A stretch of DNA of 64,000 bases. It comes from Lingula anatina. Taxonomy: Eukaryota > Brachiopoda > Lingulata > Lingulida > Lingulidae. Below are positions 1-13,900 of the stretch, piece by piece. The position numbers were made by a program, and so were the translations under genes. The notes under the pieces were generated by a model. It was not told the DNA's origin. It did no database searches and worked only from the letters and a program-made list of their open reading frames with translations. The first letter of the stretch is position 1; every line of letters begins with the position of its first letter. Location: assembly GCF_001039355.2 (NCBI RefSeq), contig NW_019773603.1, forward strand, positions 493,172 to 557,171, read 5' to 3'.

Positions 1-276
1 GACTCAGTGGCCAAAAACAACTGGAAATCAGCCCTTGGAGAACATACCTGCAAATATCCAGGTCACCACATTGATTTTGACAGCCTGAAAGTAATAGACA
101 GGGAAAACTGGACATTCCAAAGAAAAATAGCAGAAGCTGTACACATCAGGACCAAACAACCAGACCTGAACAGACAGGGGGGGTATGATTTACCAGCTAT
201 CTATCTCACGGTGCTCCAGAGGGATGCAGAGGAGCCCCGGGGGGAAGGTGTAACAGTTACAACACAAGGCCAGTGA
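1..276 (+). pseudogene. C-terminal fragment of a Penelope-like retroelement protein
   Basis: The frame is open from the left edge to a TGA at 274-276. Residues such as IDFDSLKVIDRENW, EAVHIRTKQPDLNRQGGYDL and PAIY match the tail that follows the GIY-YIG endonuclease in Penelope-like elements and related retroelement proteins (pattern: aspartate-rich strand, then EA-x-x-IR, then NR-x-GG, then L-P-x-IY). Only the last roughly 90 residues are present because the window cuts it. It lies upstream of, and in the same orientation as, the host gene, probably inside one of its introns. The family call rests on motif recognition alone, and another GIY-YIG retroelement is possible. Confidence 0.55.
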
Positions 277-1743
277 TTAGGGGCAATTGACCTGGATTTT
301 CATTCCAGGTGTAATGACCCTAGTCATTTACTCCCTGATGATGGTGACTGACAGTCACAGAAATATTGGAGGTAAAACCTACATATTTTATAAGCTCTTG
401 ATAAAAAGAAAAACAATAATTTAAACGTATTTCAAGTGATTTATGCCCAATTTTCGATTTTTTGGCTTTCGAAGCAGATTTTCAGACAGCAGACATGCAA
501 CTCATATATATGCTTATTTTCCCCTTATCTAGTTATACATTTACAATATTCCTATATTATATTTTTTGTCAATCAATATTCTTCCTCCCTAGACATTCAA
601 ACAAAAAAAAATAACCCACCTAGTCCACACTGTACCTACATTTTGCACCCACCCCCCAAAACCATATTTGAGCATGGCGATTTTCAAAGAGTCATATACC
701 CACTGGTAGAGGTCCTATGACTGTAAAACCTTTTAAAGGAACATTAGAGTGATAAATCACAAAATAGATCTTCGTGGACTTTTATTTTGTTGGCGAAATA
801 TTGATGTCTGAAAATTTAGAATTTAGATGGGTGTTGCTCTTGTCTTGGCCAGTAATACCTGCTCACTTCCTCTAATCACGACACATTTAAACAGTATACT
901 TTACAAATGAAGGTAATGTCCTCTTTCAAAGCCTACTTTTGATAATTTAAACTTCCATTCTTATATTTTGGTCATTTGTTACTGAAATTTATGTAGCAAC
1001 GGTCAACCGGCAAGTTTCTATCTTTTGCTCAAGTGCTTATATTGCCATTGTTCAACCAGCAGTGCATTTTCTATAATGCTATGGCTTACCAAATTAATTA
1101 AAAATAAGATTAGACTAAAATTTTGATTAATTGAGAAGAGAAAACAACAAACAACTCACGTTTTTGTATATGTTCACAGAAACTTCAGACTACATGTAGT
1201 ACAGGTAGTCTACTTATCATCAGAAATATATTACTTCTTCAACAAATAATATTGAACACAAATGGGCATCAATCAATCAGCTAACTATTCAGTCTACAAC
1301 ACATAAGCATTATTTTCATCGGATGTAAGTATAAATAAGTGAATTATTTGATCGAAACTACATGTACCTACATACAAAAATACTTTTAACCATAATATTT
1401 ATAGGCAGAAGTCATTTGAACTGACATTCCCATAATAGTGCGCTCTCAAAAACATTTGTTAACGTATGTTCCGGGTCGTTCAATTCTAATTTTTATACTG
1501 TGTTCCAATATATTTAGTAGTTATTCACTCATGGTAAATTATACTTGACGTGAGGCTGTTTTTATAAATATTTAAACTGTAAGTGGGGTAAGACGATGAT
1601 TTACTTCATTATTGTTCATTGTGACAGGAGAGTGAAACTTTGATACAAACTTCTTCCTGTGGGACCCTAAAATAATCAAATGCAGTTTGCAATCTATATT
1701 TGTATTTGCGTGTCTCATTATTCCACATGTTTAAACATCTCAG
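277..1743. other. Non-coding flank / intron upstream of the first visible exon of gene 1
   Basis: I see no supportable exon here. From about 427 the sequence is repeated from 7368 onward (start of copy B), and 1459-1690 also recurs at 8525-8760 and 54470-54690 with a weaker copy at 36122-36830. The signal-peptide and next three exons expected from gene 2 are not found, so they must lie left of the window. Confidence 0.6.
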
Positions 1744-1884
1744 ATTTGCCGACTGTTGCTGGATACCACTGGAAACAGGAATACCAAAAAACTGGAATGT
1801 TACAACCGAATATAATGCTGGTATCCGAAACGACACGGGGAAACCAAATGCAAGCCCAGTAACCACAAGTAGCCCCATGGTTAA
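1744..1884 (+). CDS. Gene 1 exon A1 (141 nt)
   Basis: It is bounded by acceptor CATCTCAG and donor GTAAGT, entering in phase 2 and leaving in phase 2. It encodes FADCCWIPLETG, then NWNVTTEYNAGIRNDTG and SPVTTSSPMV, including the sequon NVT. It continues the fold begun by gene 2 exon 4. Another frame through the exon is open only to a TAG-like stop near its end and is not the coding one. Confidence 0.85.
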
Positions 1885-2235
1885 GTAAGTACTTGGTTTT
1901 TAGTGCAAGTAAATTTTCACGGATCATCACATAACTTTAAGTATAATATTAGTGCAAAACAAGTTAATACAATTCGCTAGGGAGCTCGTTAATAACGTAT
2001 TGATCCACTATAATTAAAATGGTTCTTGTCATTATTTTTATTTTCAATAGCATGGATGTCGCATGTGGCTATCAATTTGTCATCCCGTATGTTGATGCAG
2101 ATGGGGATATTGTAAGATGTCGCTGGGCAAAGGGAGAGGATGAGTGCGCCGACATATGTGGGCCGCTTCCGGGGTCAACTTTGTATCCAGTACGTACACT
2201 CTCTCTCTCTTTTTCCTTATCGTCATGAACATACT

Positions 2236-2305
<70 letters not shown>

Positions 2306-5300
2306 ATCGTCTTCGTTAAACGATCTGGTTAAAGATCATTTAACCAAAACGATTGTTCTGGTTAAAGACCTTAAAATTATGTACTTGTTTTACAATTTCG
2401 ACACCGATTTCAAAGGGCTTTTAATACAGACTTGATATTGAATATGGAATCATTCTTCTAAATCATTTTTTTAAATGTTTACTTCTAAATGAAAGCAAGG
2501 ATCAAATTGTGTTTATTTAAATGTCAAATGTCTATTCAGTGAACATTTGACATCTGTTCTTTAATTGAGCAAACATTACACGTGGATGATTCTTAGTCAA
2601 AAACCAACTAGCGAAAGCACTATTTCGCTCTCCATATTTTCCAATTTACTGTGTGTGAAAAAGCAATACGTACACGTTCCTTCAAGGACGCTAATGTCAG
2701 CATCAAAATTCAGCAACGGTCAGTGGTGCGTTTGGTAAAGAAACTTGCTAAGAGCAGTCTCGCTATGACAACAGGCCTTGGAAAACCTTTTTGGTGATGA
2801 TTTGCTCCTGAAGGGAATTGATTGTTTTTGCTTATTTGTAGCAGTAAAAGCGTAAGAACAATGGGCCATGTTCCCCTGCGTTAAGTTCTGGATGTCTTGG
2901 GTGTGGCCTCTGTTCAGGTTCACCAACCTGTTTTGTACACTGTTGGCGCAGAACAACAATACTGTAACACAGTTTACACAGCCTTATATCCGCCTCCTGT
3001 ATACAGAATTCCAAATCCCTCTCTGAAGGTAATGCCAAAATATTGAAAGTGTTTTGATCGAATCATATTCTGCCATGCTCATACCTGGACCAGCCCAAAT
3101 AGTAATACCCATTGAAATCGCCGTACGTTACTTAATTTAACAGTGTTTCAGACAAGGTAATCGGTTTATTGTTACTGACACACCTGAATACACATTAATC
3201 TAATCACATGAAATCAGCCCACATGAAATACACGTTTTAAAAATAAACGACTCATTTTACCTGGACAAACCTTTGAAACTAAAATATTCCATTTTAAATG
3301 TCAATTCTGTAATAAAACAAAACAACTTACTCTTTCTCTGAATTATTATCAATAGAACTACTTTACATCCCGCAGTGCAAAACTAACATATTGGACTAAA
3401 CGCCTTGGTGAGTAATATATCAAATGATTTATTTCAGAACTGCACCCTTATCATCCCGTCTTCTAAGCGGAGTCTTTACGGTAGTGGGTTTTATGCAGTA
3501 GCAATAATGTTGGAAGATTTCCTCGCAACAAACATAAAACAGGGTGGAGTGCAGAAAGACGAAACAACTCCATTGTCAAAGGTCCCACTGCAGGTCAGGA
3601 AAACGAATATAAGTATTTAAATTAAAAAAATTAAAACATTGGCGATCAAAAAAAAAAAACAATCTTGGAAAGGACGGTATGGTTAACCCTATCATACTTG
3701 CCGACCCCATGGCATTATTATTCAAATGACAATGTTTTGATAGTCACACAACGCAAAGCCATCTCGCTGAGTAAAGTTCTGCACACACGCTGCTCCCTGT
3801 AGTTTTTTGTCCATAATTATCCACCAGAATGAACCTGCCTTTTGTTTCCACACGTGGCAGCACGCGTTTGTAGGCCAGATCGGCGAAAAGTCGCATTTTA
3901 AAAGGCCCTTTATAAACTATATCACTTGCTTAATATCACTACGTATTCAGAGATTGACTTTGCTTTGTACTGTCACAGGCATACATGACAGGTGTATTGA
4001 TTGATTGATTGATTTTTGAATTGACGATTTTGTTTCTGAATTTCTCATTTGTCATAAATTGGGGTTTTATAATTTGTGAATAACTTGGATATTTCAGTAT
4101 CTTGCTCGCATAAAGGATGGTTGTAATTGCGACAACCCGCCAACTTTCACAACTCCACCAGAGACAAAAAAACTACGTGCTGGGCAGACCTTCACGAAAG
4201 ACTTAATAGCAATTTATCCCAGTGGGTATGTTTGCACTTGTAAGCACTTCCTTGTTCTGTCAGCCTACAACAGGCGACAATTTAAAAGGTCATGTAGTTA
4301 AGACTTCAGTTGACAACGGAATATGCGTATCGACATGACAGCACATAATCCACACCCGTGCATATATTATATTCATAACGTCCACTTCTTTCCACACATA
4401 CAGAATAAATGCCATCATCGTCGTTCCACCAACCGGTGCTTATGTGGGTGCAATGTATACTGTAAATGGTACCACGGCCTCGGTTTACATAGCCTGGACT
4501 CCAGCACCTGCACAGCACGGACACCACCTGATTTGTTATCAAGCCTTTGGCAGTAATAGGTAAGTTCAGACTCATCTAAAACTCTGTTCTCATACCCAAG
4601 TTGAACTGGCAGGATCGACCCAGCTCTGTCACGTTAAAGTGGTTAAAATTATGTTCAGTCAAAAATTACAATAGAGTGATAGGACCCACACATAATAGTT
4701 GGCAATGGGACTGTAAAGGCTGTGACCGAATGAATGCCCGAGCACTAACACTGAGATGGTCAAGTATTAAATACTCTTCCCTGTTTCCCGAGAATGCTCG
4801 TGAATGCATCTTATGCTCTGAAACTGACGTTGAATCAAGATGCGCAGTGACGGAGCTCCAATTCAGGAAACCCCTCTAATGGCTATTGAATAAAGTGGAA
4901 GATTGTGATAAAACTGCAATACAATATTGGTCAAAAAGGCTGTCCCACCTTCGGTGTCATGTGCTTTTAATTATAAATGATCACATCACAGGTGAAGATT
5001 GCTATAAATAGTGGTTTTCATTCCAGATATCATAACTAACGTGATGAGTCAGACAGAAAATACAAACTGGCCGTGAAGATATCAATATTTAATACCATTT
5101 ATTCACATTTATAACTGTACCCCCTCAAATCCGCCGTTTCACTGTGATTTTCACAGGGGTAAAGAAATGTCTATTAAATTAAAATGACACCACCAAATGT
5201 CACCAAATTTACAAAAAATTTGCAGTAGGGTGTGCTCGTTAAAGGCTCCTTGTCTAATTGTGTTTATGTTTACCGCGTTAACCGCGTACTGTAATTATCT

Positions 5301-8300
5301 TCTCTAGGTGGCGGGGCTCGCCTTCAACAAGGGTAACAATTCTGTGTGATTATTTATTGTCTGATTCTTCCTAAAGACCTTGGGGGAGTTGGTCCAGATT
5401 ATTAGGAGATTGGTTCTCCTTTCCATTGCACATTTCAGTTCATGCCACAGATGTTTAGAAAGGTTAATAACAGGGCTCAAAGGTGGTTGTTCTATCATCT
5501 GAACATTGGGTTTCAGCAACAAATCACTCAGAAGACGAGAGTTGTGAGCAAGTCCCTTTCCCCGATGACGCCTGCAGTATCTTTGAAGTCACCTCTTACA
5601 AATGGAGAGAGATATTTGTTGAGAGCGTTTCAGTGAATTGCCCCAGTAACGTTCTTTTCCGTAAAGAACGATGCACTAAAACCATGGGCTTGCAATTCTC
5701 TCCAATTGTGGACTAATCTGACACTTCGGGTGATATTATCCTGTACAAACCTTCCAAAATGCATTCTGCAGCATGCCTACGGGCCCTTATTAGACCATCG
5801 AAGGCATACAGCAAATACCTTGATTCTTCAGAAAAAAACCATTTTGTTCTTAGTGATGGTTGACCAAGTTCTGGTAGTCCTGGGGTCACTGAACCTAACA
5901 TTCTCAAATGATACCTCATTCCATCTGCAAGAGGGGACTTCGGGGGTGATCCAGGCTTCATCATGACAGCACACTTGCTCACATTTCTCATGTGGTGAGC
6001 GATTTGTTGCAGAAACCCAATATTAGGAGGCTGGAGAAGCCATCTTCGAATCCTGATAATAAACCTACTGACCACCCGTGGCATGGATTGAACTGTGTAA
6101 TCCAGAGGAGAACCAAACCCTAAATAGTCCGGACCAATTCCGCCAAGCTAGGAAACATGGGGCATTATCTCACAAAACAGAATTGTTACCCTTGTTGAAG
6201 TCAGTGGCACCGTCTACAAGAGATAATTACAGTGCGCGGTGTCCACACACGCTAATAGACACGTGACCTTTAACGAGCACACCCTAATGCTAAATGTGTT
6301 TAGATTAGGTGACTTTTATAGTGTCATTTCAATTTAATGGGCATTTCTTTATCTCCGTGGAAATGACAGTGGAACATCGGATTTGAGGAGGTACATGCAA
6401 TAAATGTGAATAAATGGTATAAAATGTGGATATCTTAACTGCTAGTTTGCATTTTCTGTACCAATAATCATGATAGTTATGGTATCTGAAATGAAAATCA
6501 CCATTCATAGCAATTAACTTCTGTACTATGATCATTTATAAATAAAAGCACATGGAACTGGCGGTGAGACAACCTTTTTGACCAATGTTGTATATACTGA
6601 AAAACAAAACCACATAAGATAAAAACATATTGCCATAAATTGATGTTTGGCCTCTCAAAACATCAATTGTCTCGTCTGCTTGTCTTACTGTATATTCATG
6701 AGAAAGATGAAGGAACATTAGAAACAATTACAATTCGAATCAGAAACACATAGTATTATATTATATTATATTATATTATATTATATTATATTATATTATA
6801 TTATATTATATTATATTATATTTACAGATGTCCTGGACCGTACCTATGTGACAAACTTGTAGTAGGTAATGTATAATATTTCTATGTTGGTGGTTGCAAC
6901 TTGGGAACTTGGGAACTATTATACTTGCACTTGAAAGGGGTGTCTTGTCCCATTTTATTTTATAATGGAGCTCAAAATGACTCGTGAATCATTTACACTG
7001 CCGGTGTGAACGTAATGCAGGTCCTACGCACCACCGTTCCTGAGGAATAGTAGTCCTAATGGGACCAGCATTCCTGATATAATAAAGGGTAGGACTTCTA
7101 TTCCTGGCGGACCTGCATTACGTTTACATTAGTCAACGGAATGGAGGTCCGCCCTATAACTATGTCCGACCATTTAAACTAGTGGATAATGACTATTGGC
7201 AGTAATAGTATGCTTTAGTGAGCACATATAAGTACCCCGTAAAATCGATGGTTTGCCAGTTCGTCTACCTGGTGTAGTGGTCAGGCTGTGCAGTGTAATA
7301 GATGTTATACAGAGTAATTGTGTGAGTGGATGGAGGTTCGAATTTCGTTTACATACATAAAAGTATGNGTATTTCAAGTGATTTATGCCCAATTTTCGAT
7401 TATTTGGCTTTCGAAGCAGATTTTCAGACAGCAGACATGACATGCAACTCATATATATGCTTATTTTCCCCTTATCTAGTTATACATTTACAATATTCCT
7501 ATATGATATTTTTTGTCAATCAATATTCTTCCTCCCTAGACATTCAAACAAAAAAAATAACCCACCTAGTCCACACTGTACCCACATTTTGCACCCACCC
7601 CCCAAAACTATATTTGAGCATGGCGATTTTCAAAGAGTCATATACCCACTGGTAGAGGTCCTATGACTGTAAAACCTTTTAAAGGAACATTAGAGTGATA
7701 AATCACAAAATAGATCTTCGTGGACTTTTATTTTGTTGGCGATATATTGATGTCTGAAAATTTAGAATTTAGATGGGTGTTAGAATTTAGATGGGTCTTG
7801 GCCAGTAATACCTGCTCACTTCCTCTAATCACGACACATTTAAACAGTATACTTTACAAATGAAGGCAATGTCCTCTTTCAAAGCCTACTTTTGATAATT
7901 TAAACTTCCATTCTTATATTTTGGTCATTTGTTACTGAAATTTATGTAGCAACGGTCAACCGGCAAGTTTCTATCTTTTGCTCAAGTGCTTATATTTCCA
8001 TTGTTCAACCAGCGGTGCATTTTCTATAATGCTATGGCTTACAAAATTAATTAAAAATAAGATTAGACTAAAATCTTAATTAATTGAGAAGAGAAAACAA
8101 CAAACAACTCACGTTTTTGTATATGTTCACAGAAACTTCAGACTACATGTAGTACAGGTAGTCTATTTATTATCAGAAATATATTACTTTTTCAACAAAT
8201 AATATTGAACACAAATGGGCATCAATCAATCAGCTAACTATTCAGTCTACAACACATAAGCATTATTTTCATCGGATGTAAGTATAAATAAGTGAATTAT

Positions 8301-10889
8301 TTGATCAAAACTACATGTACCTACATACAAAAATACTTTTAACCATAATATTTATAGGCAGAAGTCATTTGAACTGACATTCCCATAATAGTGTAAGTAT
8401 AAATAAGTGAATTATTTGATCAAAACTACATGTACCTACATACAAAAATACTTTTAACCATAATATTTATAGGCAGAAGTCATTTGAACTGACATTCCCA
8501 TAATAGTGCACTCTCAAAAACATATGTTAACGTATGTTCCGGGTCGTTCAATTCTAATTTTTATACTGTGTTCCAATATATTTCGTAGTTATTCACTCAT
8601 GGTAAATTATACTTGACGTGAGGCTGTTTTTATAAATATTTAAACTGTAAGTGGGGTAAGACGATGATTTACTTCATTATTGTTCATTGTGACAGGAGAG
8701 TGAAACTTTGATACAAACTTCTTCATGTGGGACCCTAAAATAATCAAATGCAGTTTGCAATCTATGCACTGGATATTTTTATGAGCATGCCTGTGAAATC
8801 GATTGCACCTTTATATTGGGTTTGGATGTATAACATGTTCATGATTCATTGACAAAATACCAATTATACCTTTTTTCTCAAGTTATGTTAAAAATATATT
8901 TTTTTTTGGCTTAATTTAATGAAAAATCCATGAAATATGACCTCTTCTGACGTTTGCCCCATTATCACTGACGCTTGACTAAATACCATGTTTTATGTCC
9001 CATCCCTGACTTCCATAATGATATATAATTCATTGATATATTTTACCATGTTGATGTAGTAAGCACTTTCTCCCCCTTCCCCAACTCTCACATTCAATTT
9101 CATAATTTTCTGAAATAAAATCCTTGAGGCTCCAAATCTTCATAAGTATTACACTTAAGCGTGGTCACAAATCATTCCTCAAATACTGAAACATTTATTC
9201 AAACAATGTTTTAAAAAAAAACTGTTTTGTTTGAATTTTGAGAAACCCATAAACTCTAACCTCTTGTGACCTTTGGCCCAATATCAATGACTCCTGACTA
9301 AGTGTCACGAATCTTTGACTTATGAAATTAAATCTCTCATCCAATGCCTTCATAATGGTATAAGATACATTGATATATCTTTATCATACTGATATAGTAA
9401 GCAATTCATTTTCCCTACCCCCATCTGAAAAAAAAGGCAATTGCCACTGGTGGGATGGAGTTATATAAGGTGTGTAATATACTGCTATCCCACATATTTT
9501 GACAATAGAGACATAGGCCTTACTAAAATTACTATGATAATTCGTCATTTTTTTATATCAACACTAGTGGGTCTGATTTGGTATTAAAGTGCAATTTAAG
9601 ACTAAAACTAGTCTGAGGTGATCTCAAAAATCAAGTAAGGAGTCTTAATTTGATCTTAAGACTAAGAACGAACAGAAAGTCCAGTGCTCTGACATCCTTC
9701 AAAAGCAAACATTCATGAAAATATTGTTTTAAATGTGAAATTCTAATATTGGATGCCTACAGTATAAAATGGTTTTAAATAAAATTAAAACTGTATATTT
9801 TATGGTAGATTGAAGTGACTTTTCAAATGTTTGTGACAAATAAAAAGACATGCCTTATTTTAAAATAAATGTGCCTTTTTATTGCTTTTGAAGCTTTTTT
9901 TTTTTGGCTCCGATGTAAAAACATTAAAACATGCTGCACTAGTACTTCTACGACCAAGACTATCCGACCAAGTCAGTCCAAGTCTATAAAATCTTTGCTT
10001 GTCATCTGACCACGTGACCTCCACAGATGGCTACACTCTGTAATAATCTCTTTAAAAAATTAATAAAAAAATAAAAATAAAAAACAGGGACTAATTTTTA
10101 ATGTAGAAATGGATTCATTAATTATTGGTTAATATGGGAAAATTGCTGTATACCCCAGGAAAATTCATTTTTTGGGCCAAAATGAACAGTTGCTATCCCT
10201 TAATTATTTAAGACCGCCTCAGACTAGTTTTAGTCTTAAATTGCACTTTAAGACCAAATCAGGCCCATGAGTGAAAGTGTACGGTTCGTGGCCTAAATAT
10301 AACTCGGTCTTTTTAAAGCAAATTATTAAATAAATTCAACGGGTACCCCTGTATTTGTATTTGCGTGTCTCATTATTCCACATGTTTAAACATCTCAGAT
10401 TTGCCGACTGTTGCTGGATACCACTGGAAACAGGAATACCAAAAAACTGGAATGTTACAACCGAATATAATGCTGGTATCCGAAACGACACGGGGAAACC
10501 AAATGCAAGCCCAGTAACCACAAGTAGCCCCATGGTTAAGTAAGTACTTGGTTTTTAGTGCAAGTAAATTTTCACGGATCATCACATAACTTTAAGCATA
10601 ATATTAGTGCAAAACAAGTTAATACAATTCGCTAGGGAGCTCGTTAATAACGTATTGATCCACTATAATTAAAATGGTTCTTGTCATTATTTTTATTTTC
10701 AATAGCATGGATGTCGCATGTGGCTATCAATTTGTCATCCCGTATGCTGATGCAGATGGGGATATTGTAAGATGTCGCTGGGCAAAGGGAAAGGATGAGT
10801 GCGCCGACATATGTGGGCCGCTTCCGGGATCAACTTTGTATCCAGTACGTACACTCTCTCTCTCTTTTTCCTTATCGTCATGAACATAC

Positions 10890-10978
<89 letters not shown>

Positions 10979-13900
10979 CGTCTTCGTTAAACGATCTGGT
11001 TAAAGATCATTTAAACAAAACGATTGTTCTGGTTAAAGACCTTAAAATTATGTACTTGTTTTACAATTTCGACACCGATTTCAAAGGGCTTTTAATACAG
11101 ACTTGATATTGAATATGGAATCATTCTTCTAAATCATTTTTATAAATGTTTACTTCTAAATGAAAGCAAGGATCAAATTGTGTTTATTTAAATGTCAAAT
11201 GTCTATTCAGTGAACATTTGACATCTGTTCTTTAATTGAGCAAACATTACACGTGGCTGATTCTTAGTCAAAAACCAACTAGCGAAAGCACTATTTCGCT
11301 CTCCATATTTTCCAATTTACTGTTTGTGAAAAAGCAATACGTACACGTTCCTTCAAGGACGCTAATATCAGCGTCAAAATTCAGCAACGGTCAGTGGTGC
11401 GTTTGGTAAAGAAACTTGCTAAGAGCAGTCTCGCTATGACAACAGGCCTTGGAAAACCTTTTGGGTGATGATTTGCTCCTGAAGGGAATTGATTGTTTTT
11501 GCTTATTTGTAGCAGTAAAAGCGTAAGAACAATGGGCCATGTTCCCCTGCGTTAAGTTCTGGATGTCTTGAGCGTGGCGTCTGTTCAGGTTCACCAACCT
11601 GTTTTGTGCAATGTTGGCGCAGAACAACAATACTGTAACACAGTTTACGCAGCCTAATATCCGCCTCTTGTATACAGAATTCCAAATCTCACTATGAAGG
11701 TAATGCCAAAATATTGAAAGTGTTTTGATCGAATCATATTCTGCCATGCTCATACCTGGACCAGCCCAAATAGTAATACCCATTGAAATCGCCGTACGTT
11801 ACTTAGTTTCACAGTGTTTCAGACAAGGTAATCGGTTTATTGTTACTGACACACCTGAATACACATTAATCTAATCACAGGAATTCAGCCCACATGAAAT
11901 ACACGTTTTAAAAATAAACGACTCATTTTACCTGGACAAACCTTTGAAACTAAAATATTCCATTTTAAATGTCAATTCTGTAATAAAACAAAACAACTTT
12001 CTCTTTCTCTGAATTATTATCAATAGAACTACTTTACACCCCGCAGTGCAAAACTAACATATTTGACTAAACGCCTTGGTGAGTAATATATCAAATGATT
12101 TATTTCAGAACTGCACCCTTATCATCCCGTCTTCTAAGCGAAGTCTTTACGGTAGTGGGTTTTATGCAGTAGCAATAATGTTGGAAGATTTCCCCGCAAC
12201 AAACATAACACAGGGTGGAGTGCAGAAAGACGAAACAACTCCATTGTCAAAGGTCCCACTGCAGGTCAGGAAAACGAATATAAGTATTTAAATTAAAAAA
12301 ATTAAAACATTGGCGATCAGAAAAAAAAAAAAAAAACTTGGAAAGGACGGTATGGTCAACCCTATCATACTTGCCGACCCCATGGCATTATTATTTAAAT
12401 GGCAATGTTTTGATAGTCACACAACGCAAAGCCAGCTCGCTGAGTAAAGTTCTGCACACACGCTGCTCCCTGTAGTTTTTTGTCCATAATTATCCACCAG
12501 AATGAACCTGCATTTTGCTTCCACACGTGGCAGCACGCGTTAGGACAGATCGGCGAAAAGTCGCATTTTAAAAGGCCCTTTATAAACTATATCACTTGCT
12601 TAATATCACTACGTATTCAGAGATTGGCTTTGCTTTGTACTGTCACAGGCATACATGACAGGTGTATTGATTGATTGGTTGATTTTTGAATTGACGATTT
12701 TGTTTCTGAATTTCTCATTTCTCATTTGGGGTTTTATAATTTGTGAATAACTTGGATATTTCAGTATCTTGCTCGCATAAAGGATGGTTGTAATTGCGAC
12801 AACCCGCCAACTTTCACAACTCCACCAGAGACAAAAAAACTACGTGCTGGGCAGACCTTCACGAAAGACTTAATAGCAATTTATCCCAGTGGGTATGTTT
12901 GCACTTGTAAGCACTTCCTTGTTCTGTCAGCCTACAACAGGCGACAATTTAAAATGTCATTTAGTTAAGACTTCAGTTGACAACGGAATCTGCGTATCGA
13001 CATGACAGCACATAATCCACACCCATGCATATATTATGTTCATAACGTCCACTTCTTTCCACACATACAGAATAAATGCCATCATCGTCGTTCCACCAAC
13101 CGGTGCTTATGTGGGTGCAATGTATACTGTTAATGGTACCACGGCCTCGGTTTACATAGCCTGGACTCCAGCACCTGCACAGCACGGACACCACCTGATT
13201 TGTTATCAAGCCTTTGGCAGTAATAGGTAAGTTCAGACTCATCTAAAACTCTGTTCTCATACCCAAGTTGAACTAGCAGGATCGACCCAGCTCTGTCACG
13301 TTAAAGTGGTTTAAATTATGTTCAGTCAAAAATCACAGTAGAGTGATAGGACCCGCACATAATAGTTGGCAATGGGACTGTAAAGGCTGTGACCGAATGA
13401 ATGCCCGAGCACTAACACTGAGATGGTCAAGTATTAAATAATCTTCCCTGTTTCCTGAGAATGCTCGTGAATGCATCTTATGCTCTGAAACTGACGTTGA
13501 ATCAAGATGCGCAGTGACGGAGCTCCAATTCAGGAAACCCCTCTAATGGCTATTGAATAAAGGGGAAGATTGTGATAAAACTGCAATACAATATTGGTCA
13601 AAAAGGCTGTCCCACCTTCAGTGTCATGTGCTTTTAATTATAAATGATCACATCACAGGTGAAGATTGCTATAAATAGTGGTTTTCATTCCAGATATCAT
13701 AACTTACGTGATGAGTCAGACAGAAAATACAAACTAGCCGTGAAGATATCAATATTTAATACCATTTATTCACATTTATAACTGTACCCCCTCAAATCCG
13801 CCGTTTCACTGTGATTTTCACAGGGGTAAAGAAATGTCTATTAAATTAAAATGACACCACCAAATGTCACCAAATTTATAAACATTTTGCAGTAGGGTGT

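Noticed and set aside
2144-2332. Open frames made of repeated Tyr-Ile across (TA)n runs, here and at 10795-11106, 32527-32850, 42516-42698 and 57757-58025
   Set aside because: They are dinucleotide microsatellites with no stop in two frames; no gene context supports them.
4306-4575. Antisense frame opposite exon A5 (also in B and C)
   Set aside because: It is open only because it mirrors a constrained coding exon, and the plus strand has the splice sites and conserved protein.
4601-4879. 92-codon frame after exon A5
   Set aside because: It begins in the intron and is broken by substitutions and indels in copies B and C.
5304-5522. Host gene on the minus strand in intron A5
   Set aside because: The sequence is a decayed Tc1 transposase piece inside an element with long terminal repeats, repeated in copies B and C.
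7264-7356. True tRNA gene
   Set aside because: A-box and B-box-like words are present, but the spacing is too long and no acceptor stem or anticodon arm can be formed.
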